Source of the DNA: Stramonita haemastoma
Lineage: Eukaryota > Mollusca > Gastropoda > Neogastropoda > Muricidae
Assembly (NCBI GenBank): GCA_030674155.1
Contig: CM060344.1
Span: forward strand, 36,372,481 to 36,382,480
Direction of reading: 5' to 3'
DNA length: 10,000 nt
In this document: positions 1 through 6,414 of the stretch, in pieces
Position numbering within the stretch: the first letter of the stretch is position 1
Layout of the letters: every line of letters starts with the position of its first letter
Translations under genes and position numbers: made by a program
The notes under the pieces: generated by a model
The model's input: the letters and a program-made list of their open reading frames with translations, nothing else
Databases searched by the model: none
What the model was told of the DNA's origin: nothing

Positions 1-75
1 TTCTTCTTCTTCTTCTTCTTCTCCTCTTCTCCTCCTCCTCCTTCCCCTCCTCCTCCTCCTCCTTCTCTTTCTCCT
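1..75. repeat. Polypyrimidine (TTC)n/(TCC)n array, cut by window start
   Basis: The first bases are TTC units that grade into TCC units with a few interruptions and end at about 75. The strand is entirely pyrimidine, so the other strand is GAA/GGA. The true length is unknown because the array begins outside the window. Confidence 0.95.
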
Positions 76-416
76 GATTATCATAATATATTGTCATCGT
101 ATCATGATCAAAACAAGAAATTTCAAGTCAAGTAGAAACTTCTCAAATTGTTTTATGGAAAAATGATGCAAAGTAACATAAGAGAGAAAAAATACCCCAC
201 CAAGCTCCTAAGCAGAAAAAAGGCGTGATTTTGATACAAATCCCTGCTAACATCATCATTAATAATAAATCATGAGACTAATCAGTAATAAAAAATATGA
301 TAACAAACAACATTTACTGAAGGTGATGATCGGTAGAAGTAAGAAGACAAACAGTAATAACAGGTACAAATAATTCATATCATGATGTCAAAATGAACAG
401 ATATTTAATCACACGA
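76..416. other. AT-rich sequence with no recognisable feature
   Basis: About 340 bases of AT-rich, complex sequence lie between two microsatellites. I find no open frame of note, no tRNA-like boxes and no repeat that I recognise. Short A runs and ATAATAA stretches occur but form no array. Confidence 0.7.
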
Positions 417-466
417 ACACATACACACACGCACGCACGCATGCATGCACGCACACACGCGTGCAT

Positions 467-497
<31 letters not shown>
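417..497. repeat. (CA)n array with CG steps
   Basis: This is an alternating CA-type microsatellite containing GCAC, GCATGC and CGCGTG variants. From 417 to 485 every step alternates purine and pyrimidine without a break. The first interruption is an AA at 485-486. It joins the following CT array directly at 497/498, so the two form one compound microsatellite. Confidence 0.95.
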
Positions 498-781
498 TTC
501 TCTCTCTCTCTCCGCCTCTGTCTCTGCCTCTGTCTCTCTCTCTGTCTCTCTCTGGCTGTCTGTCTGTCTGTCTCTCTGTCTCTGTCTCTGTTCTGTCTCT
601 CTCTCTCTCTCTCCCTCTCTCTGTCTCTCTCCATCTGTCTGTCTGTCTCTCTCTGTCTCTGTGACTGTCTCTCTCTGTCTGTCTCTGTCTCTCTCTGTCT
701 CTGTCTGTCTTGTCTTCGTCTGTCTGTCTGTCTGCTGCTGTCTGTCTGTCTGTCGTATCTCTCCCCTCTCTCTCTCTCTCC
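498..781. repeat. (CT)n / (CTGT)n compound array
   Basis: About 284 bases are built of CT dinucleotides mixed with CTGT tetramers, for example runs of CTGT around 555-575 and 718-735. There are a few single-base interruptions. Open frames of over 100 codons exist on both strands here, but they encode only repetitive Ser-Leu-Cys-Val or Arg-Glu-Thr-Asp strings and are by-products of the repeat. Confidence 0.95.
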
Positions 782-1094
782 AGCCATAATTGTCCATGAG
801 GTGCGCTGATTTCATTTGATTGCCTGCTAACGAAATGTTGCTTTAATTCATTGCACTTAGGAGAAAGGGTGACACTCCCACTCACAGTTTGGAAGTGTGA
901 CAGAGAGTGACAGGCTCCACTTCTGACCATTTCTAAGTCAGCTCACAGATTTTTTTTATCCCCCCCCCCAGTTCTTGCTCAAAGCAGAAAATATCAATAA
1001 AAAAAAACCCTAAACTTTTATTGGGTACATAAAACAGCCCTGAAACTATAACATGAAGCAACTTCATCATGCTGACGAAATAAAAGTTACTCAG
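782..1094. other. Complex sequence with homopolymer runs, no gene seen
   Basis: Low-copy-looking sequence follows the CT array. It includes a T8-ATC-C10 stretch at about 951-969. The open frame on the minus strand at 933-1118 is short, has no recognisable domain, and lacks codon structure that would persuade me it is real. Confidence 0.6.
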
Positions 1095-1126
1095 AAATAA
1101 GTCAAGTAAATAAGTCAAGTAAATAA
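1095..1126. repeat. 13-bp tandem duplication
   Basis: The 13-mer AAATAAGTCAAGT occurs at 1095-1107 and again at 1108-1120, and a further partial unit runs to 1126. This gives about 2.5 identical copies. Confidence 0.9.
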
Positions 1127-1381
1127 TGCATGCAGATGTATGATTTAATTCCCCCCTCCCCCCTCCAGTGGGGATGTCGGGGACCTTATATAGAGAGTCC
1201 CCACCTGGAAATTCTGTGCTGGAATTTCCTCATTTCGATCACTCTCTTTGTTTCTGCCTTGTTTTTCTTTTCTTTCTGTCATCTTCTGTCTGTTTTCTTG
1301 GTTCAGTCTCCTGCCTTTTCTTCCACCCAGAAAGGCTTAAAAGATAGCAGTTTTCTCTTATGCCAAAGTCGGATGCACTGG
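1127..1381. other. Complex region with two adjacent hairpins, no gene seen
   Basis: Two inverted repeats sit side by side. GGGGAC (1179-1184) pairs with GTCCCC (1197-1202), and GGAAATTC (1207-1214) pairs with GAATTTCC (1222-1229). Upstream are two C6 runs at 1151-1163. From 1240 to 1330 the strand is T/C-rich but not an ordered array. The 85-codon open frame here has no recognisable domain. Confidence 0.6.
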
Positions 1382-1768
1382 GCCTGACTTGTCAGGCGCT
1401 TAACGGCAGCGCAACGCATTTGCGCTCATATAACAGACAAATTGTTCGACGACAAAAAAGATTCCAGTCAGTGTGCATGACATGAACACACAAAACAAAA
1501 AAAAGTACATCCATAAAGTTAAGCAGCATCGATCGTGGTTACCAAGTGGGAATGGGCGACCATTTGCGGGCATTAGCTTCATAAGTTCACCCAGTTCACC
1601 CAGCTGTAAATGGGTACCTGCCTCTTTAAGGTTAGGAAAGGTAAAGCAGCGAGGGAGAGGAGATGGGCGCCGCCCTCAAAATGCTGGCCCCTAGAGAAGC
1701 TGAGGCCTCTGATGTTTCGCTCCCCTACAACCACATAGGTTATGAGACACCTTTACCATTACCTTTTT
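1382..1768 (+). mobile_element. Probable SINE-derived interspersed repeat
   Basis: The 3' part, about 1584-1768, matches in wording and order an interspersed repeat I remember from molluscan genomes. It contains an 'AGCTGTAAATGGGTACCTG' stretch, a 'GGAGATGGGCGCCGCCCTC' stretch, and a terminal 'CTTTACCATTACCTTTTT'. The first 45 bases carry two perfect hairpins, GCCTGAC/GTCAGGC at 1382-1397 and AGCGCAA/TTGCGCT at 1408-1426. I cannot tell whether that part belongs to the same element. A 9-base unit, AGTTCACCC, is tandemly duplicated at 1584-1601. No convincing pol III A and B boxes were found. The 3' half is more secure than the 5' boundary. Confidence 0.5.
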
Positions 1769-1984
1769 CCATCCATGAAAAACGTTGATACAAAATAAAA
1801 AAAGTCGATTTTGTCTCTCATAGTACACGCTACCCCACCAGTGCGTGCTGTTTCTTACAAAGCTGTCCCAGTTTAACAGTGAATCTGGAGAACGAGATAA
1901 ACTAAATCCCCATAGTTTTATCACAGCCATTTAAAGGGTGCTCTGATGTTTTTCATGTCAGTTAAGCTCGTGTTTTATTTGGGT
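1769..1984. other. Complex sequence, nothing identified
   Basis: About 215 bases separate the SINE-like repeat from the inverted repeat. A 79-codon open frame covers part of it on the minus strand, without a recognisable motif. I see no array and no retroelement signature. Confidence 0.6.
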
Positions 1985-2245
1985 GAACAAATTCATCCTA
2001 GCTCTTTCCGTTGAATATTTGAAAGGATGAGTTACAGACGATCAGATCGATATCGGCAACAATGGCGTCACAGCAGTTATGAACACAGCCGGCACTGTTT
2101 TTGTCGATGCATCGCACATGAATTCCTAGCGGAAGATTATGTAACAAACGTGACGCTCCACCACATAAGGAGTCGCATTGCACCAGAGGTCAATTTTCAG
2201 TTAATGACATGTTATCAATTTGCAATGAAATGGCTATACAATTAA
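1985..2245 (+). repeat. Left arm of a diverged inverted repeat
   Basis: Several blocks of this segment reappear as reverse complements, in reversed order, at about 2480-2767. The core block 2150-2181 matches the complement of 2537-2568 at 27 of 32 positions and begins with 15 identical bases. Flanking blocks are 2189-2197 with 2480-2488 (exact), 2121-2127 with 2623-2629 (exact), 2098-2112 with 2630-2644 (10 of 15) and 2008-2030 with 2749-2767 (gapped). The indels needed are modest. It could be one arm of a foldback element or one of two opposed copies of an unknown repeat. Confidence 0.55.
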
Positions 2246-2479
2246 AAAAAAAAAACAGACTGAAAACGAACAAGTTTATCAAAAGTTATTACAAATTGAA
2301 ATGCCAGACTGCAGGAAATGTCAAAATGAGAAATTAACAAGTTTACATCCAACTAGATGGTCAGAGTGAGGGCGTCGCTATTTCCAAAGCACGTTTAAAG
2401 ACGAAAGGAAACAAATTAGCCTTGATATTTCACTACAAGGCAGAATAAGTGCTATAGTTTTATAATCCATCAAAATCTC
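2246..2479. other. Spacer between inverted arms
   Basis: This AT-rich complex sequence includes a run of 12 A at about 2244-2255. I see no open frame, tRNA-like box or array. It forms the loop region of the diverged inverted repeat. Confidence 0.5.
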
Positions 2480-2767
2480 AAAATTGACAACCTCACCCAC
2501 CTGACCTTTAAGGCTCCAGCGGAAAAGCGGTTGGAAGCTAAGCGACTCATTTCGTGGTGGAGCGTCACAAATGGCCTGTTATCTGCTGGGTGCGTGTCTC
2601 CTCGTTTGAGATTTAAATCACCAGGAATTATGCAATCATAAAACGCCTTACACACACGTTCATTACAAGGAAAAAAAAGGACACACATTTTAAAACAGTA
2701 ACTTACGTAAGATTGGGTGATGAATTGCATCATTCATTTCAATGGATTTCATCTTTCATTTCCACGG
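2480..2767 (-). repeat. Right arm of a diverged inverted repeat
   Basis: This is the opposed partner of the left arm. Read on the minus strand, both arms encode a similar Val-Thr-Leu-His-His...Ser-Arg string at the core. That follows from the shared DNA and is not evidence of a gene. The right arm is longer than the left by an apparent segment of about 30 bases between its core and the AATTCCT block, suggesting a deletion in the left arm or an insertion here. Confidence 0.55.
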
Positions 2768-2929
2768 TTAATGTCTCAGGATAAAAAACAATCTTTTGTG
2801 CGATTATTCCAAACGTTACGCGAGCGTACATAAAGAAACGGGCAGCTCGTTGATGCTTGGTCAAACACGGGACAGGGAGAAGTTAGGAGAATTGACAGGG
2901 TTGATCCAGAATGAATCATTCTTTCTTCT
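2768..2929. other. Complex sequence, nothing identified
   Basis: This short stretch lies between the right arm and the degraded SINE. Weak similarity to the complement of the sequence just outside the left arm suggests the palindrome may extend to about 2815. Confidence 0.4.
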
Positions 2930-3155
2930 CACAGCAAGCATCTGGCTCCTTCACCGTTGAAAAGCTAAAGGATCGAATCCCGTTCAAGGGAGTTTTGTCC
3001 TCTGGAGTTCACATCCGTGCAGACTCCACTCTCCCCTAAAGTCCTTCAGATGAGACTAATAAACTGAGGTCGGGTGGTGTCAAACGCATGCAGGAGGCAT
3101 CTTGTGCACACACACGTTAAATCCTGTTCCGTTTTTCGTAAGAGTAGGTCATTGC
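2930..3155 (+). mobile_element. Degraded tRNA-derived SINE copy
   Basis: The copy lines up with the better-preserved SINE at 4411-4766 over most of its body. Shared blocks are a GGAGTT-ACATC-GTGC-GACTCCACTCTCCCC stretch (3004-3037), the core GTCCTTCAGATGAGACTAA (3041-3059) and ACGTTAAATCCTGTTC...TTTTCGTAAGAGTAGG-CATTG (about 3114-3154). A B box, GGATCGAATCC, lies at 2970-2980. The A box region near 2942 is poor. The copy seems to lack the ATTCCATTATCCTCG tail of its relative. It is presumably old and inactive. Confidence 0.8.
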
Positions 3156-3178
3156 GTAGGAAGTGATGAACAATATAA

Positions 3179-3299
3179 GAGATGGAGAAGAAGAGAAGAG
3201 AGAGAGAGAGAGAAAGAGAGAAAGAAAGAGAGAGAAGAGAGAAGAGAGTGAAGAGAGAGAGAGGAGGGAGAAGAGAGAAGAGAGAGAGAGAGAAAAAAG
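3179..3299. repeat. (GA)n / GAAGAGA purine tract
   Basis: This is an almost uninterrupted purine strand of GA dinucleotides with GAA and GAAA variants. It abuts a pyrimidine- and T-rich chain at 3301, so strand composition flips within a few bases. Confidence 0.95.
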
Positions 3300-3300
3300 C

Positions 3301-3342
3301 ATTTTCTTCTTGTTCTTGTTCTTCATCTTGTTGTTGTTGCTT

Positions 3343-3387
<45 letters not shown>

Positions 3388-3481
3388 TCTTCTTCTTCTT
3401 CTTCTTCTTCTTCTTCTTCTTCTTCTTCTTCTTCTTTCTTCTTCTTCTTCTTCTTCTTCTTCTTCTTCTTCTTCTTCTTCT

Positions 3482-3513
<32 letters not shown>

Positions 3514-3566
3514 GCAATCTCGTCGTCGTCGTCGTCGTCGTCGTCCTCCTCCTCCTCCTCCTCTTT
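3301..3566. repeat. Chain of trinucleotide arrays: TTG, TTC, CGT, CCT
   Basis: Four triplet arrays follow each other with almost no gap. They are TTG/GTT at about 3329-3386, TTC at about 3387-3513 with one main interruption near 3435 and a few others near the end, CGT at 3521-3544 (eight perfect units), and CCT/CTC at about 3545-3563. The long open frames across them encode poly-Leu, poly-Ser, poly-Phe or poly-Lys and poly-Glu and change identity exactly where the DNA motif changes, as expected of non-coding repeats. Confidence 0.95.
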
Positions 3567-3820
3567 TACTTCTTTGATCTTAGGTCTGACTTTGCAGTGA
3601 TTATAATAATAAGTTAAGTTTATCATGACAGCAGTAATGTTATGTTATTATAATTTTTTTGGTCATGAATTGTTGTGGCTTTAAAACCCCAGTGGGATAT
3701 TGATAATTTTCATTAAGATAATTAACATCTTGGTAAGAAAGAATACCGGCATGCGGGTGAAATCTTTGAGCAGGTTGACATACAGCAAACATCTGAAAGA
3801 CGATAATAATTGTAGTGCAA
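3567..3820. other. Complex AT-rich sequence, possibly LINE 3' flank
   Basis: This sequence lies immediately downstream, on the minus strand, of the LINE ORF2 end. It could include a 3' untranslated part of that element, but I recognise no LINE tail repeat in it. Confidence 0.45.
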
Positions 3821-4014
3821 ACCTGTCCCGTAGTCCCGCAGACCATGGGCCACCACTGAAGAGTTTGCAACCAGCTTCCTCCACTTCCCACAGTCCTCCG
3901 CCCTCTGTAGCAGATCGTTCCACCCAAGGCCTGTCCACTCTCTGTGTTGTCTTCCCATCGTTTCCTCTGTCTGCCTCTTCGTCTCCCTTCTTTTACTGTT
4001 CCTGTAAGACTGTC
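3821..4014 (-). pseudogene. C-terminal remnant of a LINE ORF2 (reverse transcriptase), frameshifted
   Basis: Read on the minus strand from about 4014, one frame gives a basic string ending RRRGRQRKRWEDN. After a one-base frame change near 3943-3946 it continues as REWTGLGW, then a Leu-Gln-Arg-Ala-Glu-Asp-Cys segment, then KWRKLVANSSVV and GLRDYG. This order of a GRQ-KRWEDN block, an EWTGL block, an A-E-D-R-x-x-W-R-x-L block, and an SSVV...LRD ending is what I remember from the extreme C-terminus of non-LTR retrotransposon ORF2 proteins in invertebrates. The fit is to the region after the reverse transcriptase domain, and the usual Arg after Glu-Asp is Cys here. The reverse transcriptase and endonuclease domains are absent. 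On the minus strand the fragment starts just after an A-rich stretch. It is a 5'-truncated, dead copy. I cannot assign the clade with confidence, though an RTE-like or related element is possible. Confidence 0.65.
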
Positions 4015-4030
4015 TTTTTTTTTTTTTTTT
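4015..4030. repeat. T16 homopolymer
   Basis: Sixteen consecutive T lie at the 5' edge of the LINE remnant as read on its own strand, where they appear as poly-A. Confidence 0.95.
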
Positions 4031-4115
4031 ACTTTCGCTTTCGCTAAAAACGGTATAGACCTTTTCCTCAGTTAAAAAGAAAATATAGAAATTATTCCAC
4101 GATTTACACCCCCCC

Positions 4116-4134
4116 AAAAAAAAAAAAAAAAAAA
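4116..4134. repeat. C7-A19 homopolymer junction
   Basis: Seven C (4109-4115) run directly into nineteen A. With the T16 run about 85 bases upstream it forms a complementary pair of homopolymers. Confidence 0.9.
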
Positions 4135-4410
4135 GCATTCGCACAACACACATTGTATAAGTTCCCTCTAAAATATCCAGTCTTTTTTTTCCCCCACAAA
4201 ACTCGGCTAAAAGAAATGAAACTTCACCCCAGCCAGGCTCAGGCAGGAAGGAAGATGATAAGTTTTCCAGAACTTTTTACGACCTCCCGTGTGAGCAGAA
4301 ATGCAGACCCGCTGGTGCCAAAAGTCAGTTGACCGTGGCAGGGTAGGTCAGTCAAGATCTTAAACCCTGGATTGACAAGCACACGCTTTTCTCATCCTAG
4401 CTTCTCTACC
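4135..4410. other. Complex sequence, possibly an old unassigned repeat
   Basis: About 275 bases precede the intact SINE. The stretch around 4296-4365, containing 'GCAGACCCGCTGGTGCC' and 'GCAGGGTAGGTCAGTCAAGATC', reads like dispersed-repeat sequence, but I cannot name a family. No gene is visible. Confidence 0.4.
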
Positions 4411-4766
4411 CGGGATAGCCTAGTGGTCAGAACATTGCGCTCGCAATTTGACGACCCGAGTTCGACTCTCGTTCGAGGGGATTTTTCCCCTGGAGTTAAC
4501 ATCAGTGCTGACTCCACTCTCCCCAAAAGTCTTTCGGATGAGACTAAAAACCGAGGCCCCGTGTGCGAACGCACGCAGAACAACTTGCGCACACGTTAAA
4601 TCCTGTTCGCGCTTTTCGTAAGAGTAGGCCATTGTGTGCCGGTGGGAACAGATGACAAGATTTACAAAACTGCATACACACGGGGACTGGATGAAAAAAA
4701 GCACACGAGTGCTTATTCCATTATCCTCGATATAAAAGAATAAACAAACAAATCAACAAAACCCAG
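4411..4766 (+). mobile_element. tRNA-derived SINE, well preserved
   Basis: The 5' end is tRNA-like. The pol III A box TAGCCTAGTGG is at 4416-4426 and the B box GTTCGACTC at 4460-4468, with spacing typical of a tRNA gene. A body follows with the conserved core GTCTTTCGGATGAGAC at 4529-4544 and AAAAACCGAG at 4546-4555, then a stretch ending in TAAGAGTAGGCCATTGTGTG. The 3' end is ATTCCATTATCCTCGATATAAAAGAAT (4715-4741) followed by an A-rich AAAC-type tail to about 4766. A clear target-site duplication was not found. SINEs of this design are pol III transcribed and depend on a partner LINE for copying. Both pol III boxes look intact, so transcription in principle remains possible. Confidence 0.85.
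4416..4468 (+). promoter_or_regulatory. Internal pol III promoter (A and B boxes) of the SINE
   Basis: TAGCCTAGTGG at 4416-4426 fits the A-box consensus TRGYNNARNGG closely. GTTCGACTC at 4460-4468 fits the B-box consensus GTTCRANNC. Their order and spacing match tRNA genes. The sequence between them does not fold into a convincing cloverleaf, so this is not a functional tRNA gene. Confidence 0.75.
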
Positions 4767-4825
4767 TGACTGGGAATGTTCCACACGTGCCAACCCAAAG
4801 CCCTTCTACACAAAAACCCTTAAGG

Positions 4826-5306
4826 TGGATCGGGGTCTAGAGGTAACGCGCCTGTCTACAAAGCGAAAAGTCCGGGTCGGAGTGTGCGGAGGTTGGAACC
4901 CCGTTTGGGCCCGAAACATTTTCTCCCATACATTTATTCATTTATTTTATTTTTATTTTATTTATCTATTCTTTTATTTCGAGGATAATGGAATTATTAG
5001 ACCATGAGTAGTGGTCTGGATGCTAGTCTTTCGGATGAGACGAAAAACCGAGATCCTGTGTGTTGCACATTATTTCTTAGCTGCGCACGTAATAGAACCC
5101 CACGGCAACAAGAGGGTTGTCCCTGGCAAAATTCTGTAGAAAAAAGCCACTCTCATAGGAAACAAATACAGTTGCAGACAGGAAAAAAAAGGGTGGCGCT
5201 GCACTTGTGGCGACGCTCTCTCCTCGGGGAGAGCAGCCCGAATTTCACGCAGAGATATCTGCTGTGACAGAAAGGGGTTTAAATAGATAAATAATAAATA
5301 AATAGA
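4826..5306 (+). mobile_element. Second, different tRNA-derived SINE with nested insertion
   Basis: The head is tRNA-like, with GTCTAGAGGTAACGCG at 4835-4850 and GGTTGGAACCCC at 4891-4902 standing for the A and B boxes. The conserved core GTCTTTCGGATGAGAC/GAAAAACCGAG at 5026-5052 matches the upstream SINE's core at 26 of 27 positions. The rest of the body differs: CACGTAATAGAACCCCACGG, GGGTTGTCCCTGGCAAAATT, GGTGGCGCTGCAC, a GCTCTC...GAGAGC hairpin at 5215-5234 and CCCGAATTTCACGCAGAG. It ends in an AAATA-type tail. I recognise this body as a recurrent gastropod SINE. About 70 bases at 4927-4997 interrupt the head-to-core junction and are annotated separately. I saw no target-site duplication. 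Confidence 0.85.
4927..4997 (-). mobile_element. Antisense SINE-tail fragment nested in the second SINE
   Basis: Positions 4968-4994 are the reverse complement of 4715-4741, the 3' end of the upstream SINE, at 26 of 27 positions. In antisense orientation this is followed by an A-rich AAATA tail (4927-4967 read on the minus strand). A 3' end with its tail and nothing 5' of it is what a severely 5'-truncated retroposed SINE looks like. Confidence 0.7.
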
Positions 5307-5530
5307 ATTAAAGAAAAAGGGGGAGACAGAGTAGTTGATATGGTGACATCAAAACCGATTGATCCATTTATGTTTTTATTACAGTGGATGGATTAGCAGC
5401 AAATTTGCTTTTTTGTGTTTTTTTTTTTTTCTGAACGAAATATTGGGCTGGATGTTTAAGCATGCTGCTGCAAAAATTAAAAAAATAAATTGAAATCTGC
5501 CGTGATTTAAAAAAAAAGCTGGGGTTTAAT
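5307..5530. other. AT-rich sequence, nothing identified
   Basis: About 220 bases lie between the second SINE and the triplet arrays. Several T and A runs occur, including T12 at about 5419-5430. There is no gene or recognised repeat. Confidence 0.6.
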
Positions 5531-5602
5531 CTTCTCTACTACTATTCTACTTCTACTACTACACACCACCACCACCACCACCACCACCACCACACCACCA
5601 CC

Positions 5603-5667
<65 letters not shown>

Positions 5668-5733
5668 ATCACACACCACCACCACCACGCCACGCACCAC
5701 CGCCACTACACCACCACCACCACCACCACCACC

Positions 5734-5809
<76 letters not shown>

Positions 5810-5843
5810 TACTGCTACTACTATGCTACTGCTACTTGCTGTG

Positions 5844-5882
<39 letters not shown>

Positions 5883-5958
5883 TACTATACTACTACTACT
5901 ACTACTATGCTGCTGCTACTACTACTACTGCTACTTTACTGCTACTCTACTGCTACTG

Positions 5959-6015
<57 letters not shown>

Positions 6016-6078
6016 TTACTACTACTATACTACTACTACTGTACTGCTGCTGCTGCTGCTGCTGCCTACTAAAATCTG
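5531..6078. repeat. Compound (CTA)n / (ACC)n array with terminal (CTG)7
   Basis: Blocks of CTA/TAC alternate with blocks of ACC/CAC. ACC dominates at about 5565-5613 and 5673-5745, and CTA at 5611-5666 and 5742-6040, with CTGCTA variants from 5808 on. A perfect (CTG)7 lies at 6044-6064. Open frames across it encode poly-Leu, poly-Tyr, poly-Thr or poly-Cys and are repeat artefacts. Confidence 0.95.
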
Positions 6079-6097
6079 TAATAGTAGTAGTAGTAGA

Positions 6098-6138
<41 letters not shown>

Positions 6139-6162
6139 TAGTAGTAGTAGTAGTAGTATATA
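6079..6162. repeat. (TAG)n array, inverted relative to the CTA array
   Basis: About 27 TAG units with a few TATAG or GATAG interruptions follow the CTG block. TAG is the reverse complement of CTA, so this array and the preceding CTA array form an inverted repeat on one strand. Confidence 0.95.
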
Positions 6163-6325
6163 CAAATTGTGTGATGGCTCCTCAAGTAAGTTATAACGCA
6201 ACAGAACCTGGCGGAGCCCATCCCTCTCCATAAAGCAGAACGCATGCTGGGTATGTTCGTGTCATCGGATCGGATTAACCATAAACTGGCCGAGTCTTTT
6301 AAGAAAGGCAGATGGGGGGTTTTAA
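6163..6325. other. Complex sequence, possibly an antisense repeat fragment
   Basis: No gene is seen. On the minus strand the stretch at 6243-6265 reads CGAACATACCCAGCATGCG. This partly resembles a dispersed molluscan repeat I remember ('AACATACCCAGCATGC'). The match is too short for a firm call. Confidence 0.3.
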
Positions 6326-6356
6326 CGTGTGTGTGTGGTGTGTGTGGGGGCGGGGC

Positions 6357-6414
<58 letters not shown>

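Noticed and set aside
380..930. Open frames of 114-173 codons on both strands
   Set aside because: They are translations of CA and CT arrays (Thr-His, Leu-Ser-Cys or Arg-Glu-Asp strings), with frames open on both strands at once. There is no domain and no gene-like composition.
1240..1330. Pyrimidine tract ending in CCACCCAG as a 3' splice site
   Set aside because: No coding exon follows. The downstream sequence runs into an interspersed repeat.
2027..2733. A small conserved protein shared by two opposed frames (Val-Thr-Leu-His-His string)
   Set aside because: The shared peptide comes from the DNA-level inverted repeat. Neither frame is long or otherwise similar outside the shared block.
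3117..3626. Frames encoding poly-Lys, poly-Glu, poly-Asn, poly-Ser or poly-Leu
   Set aside because: Residue runs switch exactly where the DNA triplet motif switches, which is what a chain of triplet arrays gives in any frame.
4416..4480. A genuine tRNA gene
   Set aside because: A and B boxes are present, but I could not fold a cloverleaf, and the sequence continues into a SINE body. It is a tRNA-derived SINE head.
5823..6233. Poly-Leu, poly-Thr or poly-Tyr frame that could look like a membrane protein
   Set aside because: It is a direct reading of CTA/TAG repeats. Hydrophobicity comes from the motif only.
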